Source: Asbonarchaeum sp964517675
Lineage (GTDB): Archaea > Nanohalarchaeota > Nanosalinia > Nanosalinales > Nanoanaerosalinaceae
NCBI GenBank assembly: GCA_964517675.1
Contig: CAZFEL010000002.1
Span: forward strand, 62,001-126,000
Reading direction: 5' to 3'
DNA: 64,000 nt
Shown here piece after piece: positions 24,379-33,251 of this stretch. Below the pieces are notes generated by a model that saw nothing but the letters and a program-made list of their open reading frames with translations, did not search any database and had not been told where the DNA came from. The position numbers and the translations under genes are program-made. Numbering within the stretch: position 1 is the first letter of the stretch; every line of letters starts with the position of its first letter.

Positions 24379-24908
24379 TTCCAGGGCTCATCGTCATCGC
24401 TGGAACCGAACGGTGAGTCATCGCTGTCCGAGCCGAACCCGCTGTCATCGGATCCAGGCCCGCCACCGCCCTCGTCCGGTGTGAGCCCGGCACGGTCCGA
24501 CCCACCACCAGGAGCACCGCCCGACTGCCCCCTGTCAGGTGTGCCACCGGAGCCACCGCCGAGACCGCCCTGCTGGTCGCCCGACTGGCCGCCAGAGGCA
24601 CCACGGTCGGCACGGTTCTGCCGGTCACGCCGTCCAGCCCTGTCCTGTCGGTCCTTCCGGCCACCCGAACCGCCACCAGCACCGCCCTGTTGCTGACGGG
24701 ACTGCTGGGACTGCTTGGCCTTCTGCTGCTGTTCATCCGCCAGCTGGTTCAGGTACGCCTCCACATCGACGCCTGCATCCTGCAGCGCCTGAGCATGTTT
24801 CTCGACCAAAGAATTGACGATCTTGAGGAGTCGGGAGAGTTCCTGTTTCTCATTGACAAGCGCCTCGAGAGCGCCTTTGTGGTAGCCTACCTGTTCCTGT
24901 TCAGCCAT
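24375..24908 (-). CDS. Protein with helical N-domain and low-complexity acidic tail
   Basis: 177 residues. Residues 1-60 are helical and coiled-coil-like (GYHKGALEALVNEKQELSRL). Residues 60-80 are Gln-rich, 80-150 are Gly/Arg/Asp/Gln-rich repeats (GGGSGG, DRQNRADRG), and the tail is Ser/Asp/Gly-rich ending SSDDDEPWN. A tttatata box precedes the ATG by about 30 bases. Its stop overlaps the rhomboid stop on the other strand by 4 bases. The tail is probably disordered and could mediate condensation or bind nucleic acid through its Arg/Gly part, but this is speculation. Confidence 0.7.
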   Translation of the reverse strand: MAEQEQVGYHKGALEALVNEKQELSRLLKIVNSLVEKHAQALQDAGVDVEAYLNQLADEQQQKAKQSQQSRQQQGGAGGGSGGRKDRQDRAGRRDRQNRADRGASGGQSGDQQGGLGGGSGGTPDRGQSGGAPGGGSDRAGLTPDEGGGGPGSDDSGFGSDSDDSPFGSSDDDEPWN

Positions 24909-25015
24909 GGAATATCACACCCCCACATTCCCGCCCCTTTTTTATATAGCTTGGAGCAAGCCTCCTGCATCCTCGAGAACAGACACACGACATCACGAAC
25001 GTTCATGAGAGAACA

Positions 25016-25126
25016 TCAGGGCCATTGCGGATCCAGAAGGCGAACAAGACGCCGTATCTTGTGTTTCAGACTACGACCCGGCCAATGTCCGTGATGGTGG
25101 TGTTCGTAGTCGAACTCCTTGGCCAT
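25016..25126 (-). CDS. Leaderless 36-residue His-rich small protein
   Basis: ATG at 25126, TGA at 25016-25018. The peptide starts MAKEFDYEHHHHGHW and ends with a basic amphipathic stretch (SLKHKIRRLVRLLDPQWP). A tttaaaag box (25154-25161) lies about 30 bases upstream, the same geometry as the clear leaderless genes here, which is why the ORF is reported despite its size. It fills the only gap between 24375-24908 and 25172-26494. His4 plus a further His suggests metal binding. Family unknown. Confidence 0.5.
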   Translation of the reverse strand: MAKEFDYEHHHHGHWPGRSLKHKIRRLVRLLDPQWP

Positions 25127-25171
25127 CGCTGTCTCTCCGTGCCCGAACGATTCTTTTAAACCCTTCCAGCA

Positions 25172-26494
25172 CTACTGGAACATCCGCTCAGCGGTCTCAT
25201 CGTTGCCCATGCTCTCCCGTCGCTGCTTCTCGCGGAGAGCCTCCTGCTCGTAGGCCTTGAGGTACTCATCAACCGCGTTCCCCTCTGCGTGGGCCATCGT
25301 CCGCATCACACGAGCCACATCAGTCGGATCATGGAAACCTCCCTCCGGCCTGACCTCCGTCGCGGTCAGATCGGAGATGCCGGTCACCGAGAGCTGCTTC
25401 CCGCTGTTCGCGAGACCCTCATAGACCTCAGGATGCTCTTTGCGGAACCGCTGTCGCTTCTCCGGGTCCTCGTACAGTGCATTCTGGGCACCGAGGTGCG
25501 TGAATATCAGCGCATCCCGTATGTTCGTGATCGAAGCCTCGTCCTCCAGTGCAAGATCCATCAGGGACTCCCGCATCGTCTGGCGGTGGAAGTCCAGGTC
25601 GGACTCATCATAACCACGCTTCACGTTCGTCTCACCAAGCTGCTCACCACCCTCGAAGGACTCATCCCAGTCGTTGACCTCCGAGAAGGCCTCGAGGAAG
25701 TTCTCATAGCTATCGATGAACGCCCCGAGACTCTCCAGGTCGTCATGGACCTCCAGCATCGTCTCCTCGAACTCATCATAGGAGGCCTCGTCCACGTGCA
25801 TCACGCGTTCGATCCGCTCCGAGCCCGGACCCTGCTGGAGGAACAGGTCCTCGCCCTCATCGATCTCCGGATCGACATCGACCTGCTCAGCGAGGGTCTG
25901 GGAATTGTCCTCGACCGGATCAGCATCCTCGAGGTACGACGGGATCGCATCGGGCTCGACATCATCAGCGACACGCCCCTCCAGGACCGTCACCTCGCCA
26001 GGGAAGACATAATCCGCCCCGGCACAGCCCTTGTACTCGACCTCCTCCGAGACCAGCGTCGCGGCGTATGTCATATCGTCATCACCGTCCCGCACCGTCA
26101 GCAGGAGATCGTAGTTCGTGAAGAACTCACTGATCGCGTCGTTCTTCTGGAAGACGTAGTTCTCCAGCTTGTCAGCCTCCTCCAGCAGCTGATCGACCCC
26201 GTCCCCGGGACTGCCGTAGAACTCCATCGTCCGGTCATCGACCGCACGGGCCAGGACGGCCTCGCCGTCGGCCAGTGACGGGAGCCCGCGGATGCGTTCC
26301 CTGTTTTCCTGATCGGTCAGGTCCAGCCGCTCCGCATAGACCACATCACCACCGTCGGCGTACTCCGTGACTGTTGCCTCGAGCTCGGCGAAGGAATCGT
26401 ACTCCTCCCCCTCGAAGCGGACCTCGATATCATCGCGGTCCTGTGGCTGGTCCTCCATGAAATCCCGGAGGCCGCGATACAGCTGGTCGGACAT
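25172..26494 (-). CDS. Hypothetical large acidic protein
   Basis: 440 residues from the ATG at 26494; an in-frame GTG at 26503 fits the upstream atatttttaa box slightly better, so the start is uncertain. Very acidic, soluble, one Cys (EYKGCAGADYVFPGEV near 156-171), with alternating beta-rich (1-190) and helical (240-440) halves. The C-terminal part contains DFHRQTMRESLMDLALEDEA and ARVMRTMAHAEGNAVDEYLK. Neighbours give no hint. No family recognised. Confidence 0.75.
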   Translation of the reverse strand: MSDQLYRGLRDFMEDQPQDRDDIEVRFEGEEYDSFAELEATVTEYADGGDVVYAERLDLTDQENRERIRGLPSLADGEAVLARAVDDRTMEFYGSPGDGVDQLLEEADKLENYVFQKNDAISEFFTNYDLLLTVRDGDDDMTYAATLVSEEVEYKGCAGADYVFPGEVTVLEGRVADDVEPDAIPSYLEDADPVEDNSQTLAEQVDVDPEIDEGEDLFLQQGPGSERIERVMHVDEASYDEFEETMLEVHDDLESLGAFIDSYENFLEAFSEVNDWDESFEGGEQLGETNVKRGYDESDLDFHRQTMRESLMDLALEDEASITNIRDALIFTHLGAQNALYEDPEKRQRFRKEHPEVYEGLANSGKQLSVTGISDLTATEVRPEGGFHDPTDVARVMRTMAHAEGNAVDEYLKAYEQEALREKQRRESMGNDETAERMFQ

Positions 26495-26579
26495 CGTTGT
26501 CACCGAGAGGTGGTTTCGGTGGCATGCTTAAAAATATTCCGGGAGATATTAGCAGAGACAAACATTCGTCCGGCTTTGA

Positions 26580-27305
26580 TTAACGTTCGTTATTCTCATC
26601 GAGGTATGAGTTTATAACCTCCCTCACACCGTCGAGATCCTCGACGGCGTGGTCCGGCTCGATCGGGTCCTTTTCCTGCTCCCGTGCATGCTGGCGGACC
26701 CAGACCGTCCGCATACCCAGGCAGGTGGCCGCCATGTCCTCATCGCGCTGGTCTCCGACCATCACGCACTCGTCCGGCCGGACACCGAGCCGGTCCGTCA
26801 CCACCTGGAACGGCTCGAGGGCGTGCTTTTCTGCCCCGACCCCTGTGGAGTACACGATTGCATCGAACAGCTCCCTGATGCCGGTGCGCTCCAGCCGGCT
26901 GTAGGTCATCCGGCGGTTGCCGTTGGTCACGATCCCAAGAGCAAGGCCCGCCCCATCGCAGTACTCCAGCAGCTTACGGGCTCCCTGGACCAGCTCCTGG
27001 CGCTGCATCTTGATCTCCCAGAAGACAGCATCGATCGACTCCAGGTCGTCCTCGGGCAGTTCCGCGCCCCATTCATCGCAGAAGACCCGCATCCAGCTGC
27101 CGTCCTGGTACTTGAACGGTCCGTCTGTATCCTCCTCGACGAAGCGGTCCTGGACCCGCTCTGCGATCTCGCGGTACCGGTCCCAGGACATAGCATAGCC
27201 CCTGTCCTGGATCGCCCGCCACTGGGCTCGTGCGGCCTCGCGTTCGTCCTCCACCTCCGCGTAGAACAGGGTCTCCCCCATGTCGAAGAGCACGGCCGAC
27301 AGCAT
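26580..27305 (-). CDS. HAD-superfamily hydrolase
   Basis: 241 residues from the ATG at 27305 (MLSAVLFDMGETLFY); the upstream extension lacks HAD features. Motif I is DMGET with the nucleophile Asp, motif II VTNGN, motif III Lys in EKHALEP, and motif IV GDQRDED, so all four catalytic blocks are present. The helical cap between motifs I and II (about 20-100) places it in subfamily I with 2-haloacid dehalogenase and phosphoglycolate phosphatase types. Substrate unknown. Divergent from the histidine phosphatase at 27359. Confidence 0.8.
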   Translation of the reverse strand: MLSAVLFDMGETLFYAEVEDEREAARAQWRAIQDRGYAMSWDRYREIAERVQDRFVEEDTDGPFKYQDGSWMRVFCDEWGAELPEDDLESIDAVFWEIKMQRQELVQGARKLLEYCDGAGLALGIVTNGNRRMTYSRLERTGIRELFDAIVYSTGVGAEKHALEPFQVVTDRLGVRPDECVMVGDQRDEDMAATCLGMRTVWVRQHAREQEKDPIEPDHAVEDLDGVREVINSYLDENNER

Positions 27306-27358
27306 GGATAGGTCAGCGGGCGGGCGATTGAAATAGCTTCCACACGGCAACAACCCCC

Positions 27359-27940
27359 ATGGACCTGTACCTCATCCGGCACGGGGAATCGACGTTCAAC
27401 GCGGCCGGCCGGGCCCAGGGTCATCTCAACTCGAGGCTCGCCGACCGCGGCAGAGCGCAGGCCCGTGCTGTCGGACAGCGCCTCGCCGAGAACCATTGCG
27501 AGGCAATCTATGCCAGCATCATGGATCGGTCACTCGAGACCGCACGCATCATCGCACAGCACCACGACCTCGATGTCCGCGGCCGCAAAGGACTGTGCGG
27601 CATCGACCTGGGCCTCGATGCCGGACGGAGCCAGGACGCGATCGGAGACGAGGTCCGACAGGCGGAACAGAACGACCAGTACTGGACACCGCGGGGAGGA
27701 GAGGACCCTGCGGCGTTCCATGAGCGGATAACACGTGTGATCGACCGCATCACCCGACGGCACGAGGATGATATCTTCATCATCGGCCATGCCGGCATCA
27801 TCCGGACCTACCTTGTCCGCTACCGACCCGAGAACGTCTACAGCGCCTACGAGATACCCCAGGACAACTGCGCGGTAAACATCATAAACGTCGATGAGCA
27901 AAAACCGTTCAGCATCAACGACACAAGGCACCGTAAATGA
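27359..27940 (+). CDS. Histidine phosphatase (phosphoglycerate mutase-like)
   Basis: 193 residues. RHGES (7-11) carries the phosphoaccepting His; the second Arg/His pair is in SIMDRSLETA and IIGHAGIIR (His about 141). QGHLNSRLADRG is the usual substrate loop. Short and without the mutase insertion, so a broad-specificity phosphatase is likelier than a glycolytic mutase. Its stop overlaps the start of the next gene as ATGA. A broken relative of this family is found at 37796-37942. Confidence 0.85.
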   Translation: MDLYLIRHGESTFNAAGRAQGHLNSRLADRGRAQARAVGQRLAENHCEAIYASIMDRSLETARIIAQHHDLDVRGRKGLCGIDLGLDAGRSQDAIGDEVRQAEQNDQYWTPRGGEDPAAFHERITRVIDRITRRHEDDIFIIGHAGIIRTYLVRYRPENVYSAYEIPQDNCAVNIINVDEQKPFSINDTRHRK

Positions 27941-29466
27941 ACGACCGCATCACAGACCAGCTCGCACTCACTCCTGCAGAACTCGCCGTACTGATATCTG
28001 GTACGACAAGCATGGGCCTTGAGATCGTCGCAGGACGTCTCATCGCCCCGGAGTTCGGCAACAGCATCTACACCTGGGGATCGATCATCGGGGTCTTCAT
28101 GGCCGCCCTCAGCCTTGGCTACTACGTTGGTGGCAGGCGATCCGGTCACGCCGATGAGCGCAGGGTATCGACCATCCTCCTCAAGACCGCCGGCTATGTC
28201 GCCTTCCTGATGTTCGCCCACGATCTCATCCTCGCTGCTGCAGGCACGCTGCCGATCCCGGCGCGGTACGCCTCCATCCTCCCTGTCACCCTCCTTTTCG
28301 GGCCACCGGTCTATATCCTCGGCCTTCTCACCCCGTATGCCACACAGCTCTCGAACGAGGCAAGCAAGGGTGAGGCCTCCGGCCGCATTTTCGCCATCGG
28401 GACCATCGGCAGCATCGCGGGGACCTTTCTCACGACCTTCGCACTCATCCCGTACCTCTCCATCCAGCAGATCCTTTTCCTCTGGGGCGCCGTCCTGGTT
28501 ACCGGCTCCGTCCTCGTCAGCAGACCCCGGCCCATCGAGCGGAAGCTTTTCATCCTCCTCATCGCCGGGCTGCTCATCGGCAGCTTCGGGCTCAACACAT
28601 CCCTCCCACGGATAGACGGAGACCGGGTCTATCACACCCAGACCGCCTACCAGGAACTCGAGGTCGTCGACGATGCAGGCGTGAGGACGCTGTACCTCGA
28701 CAGTCAGCCCAACTCCGCGATGTACCTCAATGATCGCCAGGGATACGCGTTCAGGTACACCCCGTACTTCCACCTCCCGTTCCTCCTTGAGAACGATATC
28801 GATGACGTCCTGTTCATCGGGGGAGGAGGGTTCAGTGGGCCGAAACGGTTCCTGGCAGAGTACGATGACATCGCTGTCGATGTCGTCGAGATCGACCCCC
28901 AGGTCGTCGATGCCGCCCGGCAGTACTTCAACGTCACCGATGATCCACGCATGGAGACCTACGTGATGGACGGGCGGGAGTACCTTGATACGACGAACCG
29001 GACATACGATTTCATCATCCTCGATGCCTACAAGAAAGACAAGGTCCCGTTCCACCTCACCACCCAGGAGTTCTTCCAGCTCGTCCACGACCGGCTCGAT
29101 GGGGACGGGATCGTGCTCTCGAACCTCATAGCCACCCCGACCGGGCCTGGATCGGCGTTCTTCCGCGCCGAGGTCAAGACCATGGACACGGTCTTCCGGA
29201 ACATCCAGGCCTTCAAGACCGCAGACAGCGGGTTCGCCCAGAACATCGAAGTTATCGCCTGGAAGACAGGCGACGAGCTGAGCACTACGGAATGGCAGGA
29301 ACGCAACAGGGAGCGCGATATCGGCATCAACCTCTCCCGCCAGATCGGATACCGCATCGAGACCGTCCGGACCGACGGTGTACCGCTGCTCCGGGACGGG
29401 AAGGCACCGGTCGACCGCCTGCTCGATCCCCTGCTCGGCCAAAAGTATGTCACCGGACAGGAATGA
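27937..29466 (+). CDS. Membrane-fused spermidine synthase-like protein
   Basis: 509 residues. Residues 1-220 hold seven or eight membrane helices; the rest is a Rossmann methyltransferase-type fold with FIGGGGFSGPKRFL (SAM/dcSAM loop), VVEIDPQVVDAARQYF and ILDAYKKDKVPFHLTTQEFF, the arrangement of the spermidine synthase family. Membrane-fused members are common in archaea and bacteria but their true substrate is rarely known, so polyamine synthesis should not be assumed. Overlaps the histidine phosphatase by 4 bases; the MazG-like gene follows by 43 bases. Confidence 0.82.
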   Translation: MNDRITDQLALTPAELAVLISGTTSMGLEIVAGRLIAPEFGNSIYTWGSIIGVFMAALSLGYYVGGRRSGHADERRVSTILLKTAGYVAFLMFAHDLILAAAGTLPIPARYASILPVTLLFGPPVYILGLLTPYATQLSNEASKGEASGRIFAIGTIGSIAGTFLTTFALIPYLSIQQILFLWGAVLVTGSVLVSRPRPIERKLFILLIAGLLIGSFGLNTSLPRIDGDRVYHTQTAYQELEVVDDAGVRTLYLDSQPNSAMYLNDRQGYAFRYTPYFHLPFLLENDIDDVLFIGGGGFSGPKRFLAEYDDIAVDVVEIDPQVVDAARQYFNVTDDPRMETYVMDGREYLDTTNRTYDFIILDAYKKDKVPFHLTTQEFFQLVHDRLDGDGIVLSNLIATPTGPGSAFFRAEVKTMDTVFRNIQAFKTADSGFAQNIEVIAWKTGDELSTTEWQERNRERDIGINLSRQIGYRIETVRTDGVPLLRDGKAPVDRLLDPLLGQKYVTGQE

Positions 29467-29509
29467 GACCGGCGGAAGGTTCTTCAACATCCCCACCACA
29501 CCCACTCCT

Positions 29510-29881
29510 ATGGCAGACGAGGAGATCCCTGTCGAGGAGCTGAAGACCAAGATCGGTAAATTCTGTGCGGAGCGGGACTGGGACCGGTTCCACGATGCCA
29601 AAGAACTCGCGGTCGCCCTCTCGACCGAGGCTTCCGAGCTCCTCGAGCACTTCCGGTACATGAGCTCCGAGGAGGTCGATGAGACAATGCATGACAGCAA
29701 GAAACGCGAGGAGATCGAAGATGAACTCGCAGACGTTTTCTACCACGTCCTCAGGATCGCCCAGTACTACGACATCGATCTCTCGGATGCGTTCCACCGG
29801 AAGCTCGCGAAGACAGCAGAGAAATACCCCGTCGAGAAGGCAAAAGGCTCGCGGAAGAAATACACCGAGTTCGAGGACTGA
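29510..29881 (+). CDS. MazG-like nucleotide pyrophosphohydrolase
   Basis: 123 residues from the ATG at 29510. Helical all-alpha NTP-PPase motifs are visible: STEASELLEHFRY (EExxE-type metal site) and EIEDELADVFYHVLRI (ExxD). Length and pattern fit the single-domain dCTP pyrophosphatase-like group rather than two-domain MazG. It would hydrolyse non-canonical or excess NTPs to NMP and pyrophosphate (nucleotide pool cleaning). The upstream in-frame extension is antisense-like and rejected. Confidence 0.82.
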   Translation: MADEEIPVEELKTKIGKFCAERDWDRFHDAKELAVALSTEASELLEHFRYMSSEEVDETMHDSKKREEIEDELADVFYHVLRIAQYYDIDLSDAFHRKLAKTAEKYPVEKAKGSRKKYTEFED

Positions 29882-29936
29882 CCCCGTCGCTTTTTCTCCA
29901 CCATGCCAATGATGGTGTGGTGACGGCCGGTAGGCG

Positions 29937-30221
29937 ATGAGTACGAGGACACGGAGGCAGACCGGGGCAGGCCTCCAGCTTGCATCCAGTCTCGGCGGTT
30001 TCGAAGTCGGAGCGCTTGCCGCCGGCGATACATCGGTACCCGAAAAAAGGCAGCAGTTTTCAGACGACGACCTCCAGAAAGCATACCAGGCACAGCAGCA
30101 AGCTGACGAGGAAGACGAGATAGGCGAGCACGACTGGAACGTCGTCGGCAGCCTCATCAAAAGCATCAACCAGGACGAAGAAAACGAAGGGAGGCCGGAG
30201 GAGCCTCAGAAATCGTCGTAG
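29937..30221 (+). CDS. Hypothetical small acidic protein
   Basis: 94 residues, MSTRTRRQTGAG start. Basic first ten residues, then a small hydrophobic stretch, then a Gln/Glu/Asp-rich half (AYQAQQQADEEDEIGEHD, 50-67). No recognised domain. The codon pattern is like its neighbours. The 3' end overlaps the convergent ferritin-like gene by 16 bases. Could be real or a lucky open frame; the ATG has no clear promoter. Confidence 0.5.
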   Translation: MSTRTRRQTGAGLQLASSLGGFEVGALAAGDTSVPEKRQQFSDDDLQKAYQAQQQADEEDEIGEHDWNVVGSLIKSINQDEENEGRPEEPQKSS

Positions 30222-30709
30222 AACTCCTCCAGCTCGTCCTCATCGATCCCGAATTCGTCAGTCGCGAGATCACGGAACTCAGCCAGGTGCTCTCGCTCAT
30301 CAGCCTGTTGAGTCTCTGCGAGCTGTCTGACATCGCCGTATCCTCCCTCAGCAGCGACCTCGGCGAGCTCGCCATACATCTCGACAGCATCCCGCTCCAT
30401 CGCATAGACGCCCTTGACGACGTGTTCGACATCCGTCTGGTCGTCCGGGATCACGTGGCCGTAATCGGCCTCCTCCGTCACCTCGGAGACACGGTAGCCG
30501 AGATCATGAATCTTTTTCGCAAACTGATCAGCATGGCCGAACTCCTGCTGGGCATCGAGCGAAAGCTCCTCGGCCACATCGCGACCATCAAAGGTCGTCT
30601 TCAGCTCATAACCGAGCGCCTGGTAGACATCAGCGGTTTCCAGCTCCGCCCCCCGGGCCTTCCCGAGGAGCTCGACCATCCGTTCTTCAGGTGCAGTATC
30701 ATCTGACAT
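30206..30709 (-). CDS. Ferritin-like di-iron protein
   Basis: 167 residues, four-helix pattern with paired Glu/His ligands: ARGAELETADVYQALGYEL (helix A Glu), LDAQQEFGHADQFAKKI (helix B ExxH), AMERDAVEMYGELAEVA (helix C) and TQQADEREHLAEF (helix D ExxH). This ligand set fits the ferritin-like/Dps/bacterioferritin superfamily. Function is probably iron storage or peroxide handling. Acidic N- and C-terminal tails suit a high-salt cytoplasm. Located among redox-stress genes (msrB next). Confidence 0.75.
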   Translation of the reverse strand: MSDDTAPEERMVELLGKARGAELETADVYQALGYELKTTFDGRDVAEELSLDAQQEFGHADQFAKKIHDLGYRVSEVTEEADYGHVIPDDQTDVEHVVKGVYAMERDAVEMYGELAEVAAEGGYGDVRQLAETQQADEREHLAEFRDLATDEFGIDEDELEEFYDDF

Positions 30710-30808
30710 AGTGTCACCTGGTTGGGGCGCGATCTATTTCAAAGGCGATACGAGAACCGTCCGGTGACAACGCACAGACATTTAGGCCCCCCTCCCCCAT
30801 CGCAGGAC

Positions 30809-31213
30809 ATGGGCGGAGACGATATCCCTGACAATGATGATGGCTGGAAGGAACGACTGAGCAAAGAGAAGTACCACGTCCTCCGCGAGCGCGGGACCGA
30901 ACCACCAGGAAGCGGACAGTACCTCGAGAAGGACGACAATGGGACCTACCACTGCGCCGGCTGCGGCCAGGCGCTTTTCCCCTCCGACACCAAGTTCGAG
31001 GCCGGCCACGGCTGGCCGAGCTTCTGGGACACCATCGACGAGGACTGCATCGAGTTCAAAGACGATACCAGCCACGGCATAGACCGGACAGAGGTCGTCT
31101 GTTCTCGCTGTGGCGGCCATCTGGGTCATGTCTTCGAGGACGGACCGGATCCGACCGGGAAACGGTACTGCATCAACTCCATCGCCCTCGAGTTCGAACC
31201 AGACGACGACTAG
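30809..31213 (+). CDS. msrB: Peptide methionine sulfoxide reductase B
   Basis: 134 residues from the ATG at 30809, about 27 bases after an acatttag box. Two structural zinc pairs (CAGC and CSRC) and the catalytic Cys in GKRYCINS are visible, together with GHGWPSFWDTI, the substrate pocket of MsrB. It reduces the R-sulfoxide of methionine, complementing MsrA at 2891. A second thiol in the usual position is not obvious, so external thiols may recycle it. Confidence 0.93.
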   Translation: MGGDDIPDNDDGWKERLSKEKYHVLRERGTEPPGSGQYLEKDDNGTYHCAGCGQALFPSDTKFEAGHGWPSFWDTIDEDCIEFKDDTSHGIDRTEVVCSRCGGHLGHVFEDGPDPTGKRYCINSIALEFEPDDD

Positions 31214-31246
31214 AAACCAGCCACCGACCAGCACCATCGAACAACC

Positions 31247-32350
31247 ATGGACCTACTTGAGCACCAGGGAACCGAGCTGTTCAGGCACCACGGTATCCCG
31301 ACACCGGCGAGTACACTGTACACCGGGGACGACATCGCACCGCCCGACAGCGAAAAGATCGTCGTCAAGGCCCAGATCCCCGCCGGCAAGCGAGAGGAAC
31401 ACGGCGGCATCAAGATCGTCGACAGGGACGATGCCCTCCAGGCCGCACAAGATATGCACGGGACAACCATCGAGGGCGAGACCGTCGATTCGGTCCTCCT
31501 TGAAGCCGCCGTCGATATCCAGAACGAATACTACATCTCACTCTCGATCGACCGGGCCGGCAAGGGCTACCGTCTTGTGTTCTCCGAGCAGGGAGGTTCA
31601 GGCATCGAGGAACGCGCCGATGATGCCATCACGCTGGATTTCACCGCATTCGACGAAGACCTCCTCCAGCAGCGGCTCACAAACGCAGGTATCGAGGTGG
31701 CAGAGCAGATAGCGACCGTCGCCTCGCGGATGGCGGACCTGATGCGGCAGGAGGATGCCCTTCTCGTCGAGATCAACCCGCTCGTCCTCACGCACGATGG
31801 CGATCTGATGGCCGTCGACTCGAAGGTCAGGATTGACGACAGCGCCCTGTTCAGGCACGAGGACCTCCAGGAGGAAAGCGAGAGCGCAGAGACCCTCGAG
31901 GAGAAGGCCAGCAAGCGTGGCCTCGAGTTCGTCGACCTCGAGGGCTCCATTGGCGTGATCGGGAACGGGGCAGGCCTCGTCATGGCGACCCTGGACAGCA
32001 TCAACCACTTCGGTGGGAGCCCCGCAAACTTCCTCGACATCGGCGGCGGGGCGGACATCGAGACCATGACAGCCGCCATGACGACCGTCCTCGCACAGGA
32101 CGACGTCAAGGGCCTGTTCGTCAACATCTTCGGCGGCATCACCCGCTGTGACCACGTCGCCCAGGGGATCATCGACTTCGTCGAGGAGGAAGACATCGAC
32201 CTCCCACTGGTCGTCCGGATGGTCGGCACGAACCAGGAGGAAGGCAAACAGATGCTCGAGGACCACGGCATCGAGGCCCTCGATTCCATGGACGAGTGCG
32301 CACGGTCGATTGTCGAGATGACCGGAGGTGGGACCGGTGCTGATCGATGA
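31247..32350 (+). CDS. sucC: Succinyl-CoA synthetase beta subunit (ADP/GDP-forming)
   Basis: 367 residues. ATP-grasp start MDLLEHQGTELFRHHGIP, the nucleotide loop VVKAQIPAGKREEHGG, metal ligands in LLVEINPLVL (Asn/Glu) and the C-terminal flavodoxin-like domain with NFLDIGGGA and NIFGGITRCD. SucC and SucD interconvert succinyl-CoA and succinate in the citric acid cycle with substrate-level phosphorylation. The 3' end overlaps sucD. Presence of this pair argues for at least a partial TCA cycle in this archaeon, which is more than a minimal symbiont would need. Confidence 0.93.
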   Translation: MDLLEHQGTELFRHHGIPTPASTLYTGDDIAPPDSEKIVVKAQIPAGKREEHGGIKIVDRDDALQAAQDMHGTTIEGETVDSVLLEAAVDIQNEYYISLSIDRAGKGYRLVFSEQGGSGIEERADDAITLDFTAFDEDLLQQRLTNAGIEVAEQIATVASRMADLMRQEDALLVEINPLVLTHDGDLMAVDSKVRIDDSALFRHEDLQEESESAETLEEKASKRGLEFVDLEGSIGVIGNGAGLVMATLDSINHFGGSPANFLDIGGGADIETMTAAMTTVLAQDDVKGLFVNIFGGITRCDHVAQGIIDFVEEEDIDLPLVVRMVGTNQEEGKQMLEDHGIEALDSMDECARSIVEMTGGGTGADR

Positions 32351-33182
32351 GGAGACGACGGTCTTAGTCCAGGGCATAACAGGCCAGCAGGGCAGCTTCC
32401 ACGCACAGCGGATGAACGAATACGGCACCGACGTCGTCGCCGGTGTGACACCGGGTAAAGGCGGTCAGGAGGTCGGTGGCATCCCTGTCTATGACAGCGT
32501 CGGGGCTGCAGCCGCCGAGCACGATCTTGACTGGAGCATCGGGTTCGTCCCGCCACCATACGCAAAAGACGCAGCCATCGAGGCCCTCGATAAGGGACTG
32601 CATACCTGCGTGATCACTGAAAACGTCCCGGTCCATGATTCCATCGAGATCGTCAACCACGCCCGCCAGCGCGACCTCCACATCATCGGACCGAACTGCC
32701 CCGGACTCATCCGGCCGGGCGCCGCCAAGATCGGCATCATGCCCGGCGACATCTTCTCGGCAGGAAGCGTCGGGCTCGTCTCCCGCTCGGGCACCCTGAC
32801 CTACGAGATCGTCGACCAGCTCACACGAGCCGGCCACGGCCAGTCACTGGCCATCGGTATGGGCGGGGACCCGGTCGTCGGACTGGACTTCATCGACCTG
32901 CTGGGGATGTTCGAACGCGATACCGAAACCGACCGCATCGTCCTGATCGGGGAGATCGGCGGCGACCTCGAGGAACGGGCCGCGGACCTGATCGACGAGA
33001 AGATCACAAAGCCGGTGGTCGCGTACATCGCCGGCCGGACTGCACCCACCGGCAAGCAGATGGGACATGCCGGGGCCATCGCCCACGGCGACACCGGGAC
33101 AGCATCATCAAAGATCGAGGCACTGGAGGCAGCAGGCGTCCAGGTCGCAGAGCTCCCCTCCAAGGTCCCTGACCTGCTCTGA
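32337..33182 (+). CDS. sucD: Succinyl-CoA synthetase alpha subunit
   Basis: 281 residues from a GTG at 32337, which has GGAGG seven bases upstream inside sucC; a GTG at 32328 is the alternative. VQGITGQQGSFH is the CoA-binding loop, IGPNCPGLI is conserved, and GHAGAIAHG holds the His that is phosphorylated during catalysis. Overlaps sucC by 14 bases, so the subunits are coupled. One of the few genes here with a recognisable Shine-Dalgarno, as expected for an internal operon gene. Confidence 0.93.
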   Translation: MLIDEETTVLVQGITGQQGSFHAQRMNEYGTDVVAGVTPGKGGQEVGGIPVYDSVGAAAAEHDLDWSIGFVPPPYAKDAAIEALDKGLHTCVITENVPVHDSIEIVNHARQRDLHIIGPNCPGLIRPGAAKIGIMPGDIFSAGSVGLVSRSGTLTYEIVDQLTRAGHGQSLAIGMGGDPVVGLDFIDLLGMFERDTETDRIVLIGEIGGDLEERAADLIDEKITKPVVAYIAGRTAPTGKQMGHAGAIAHGDTGTASSKIEALEAAGVQVAELPSKVPDLL

Positions 33183-33251
33183 TCGTTCGACCCGTCTCGA
33201 ACAGAAGCCACTCCCTTTTTCAACGGCGGACCGCTAACTGTCCGGATACCG

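Noticed and set aside
27847..29700. 617-codon open frame on the minus strand
   Set aside because: It is antisense to the spermidine-synthase-like and MazG-like genes, arises from GC-rich third positions, and its translation has no domain pattern.
29510..29881. MazG as part of a MazEF-type system
   Set aside because: No MazE/MazF-like genes adjacent; it is a nucleotide-pool pyrophosphohydrolase by motif.
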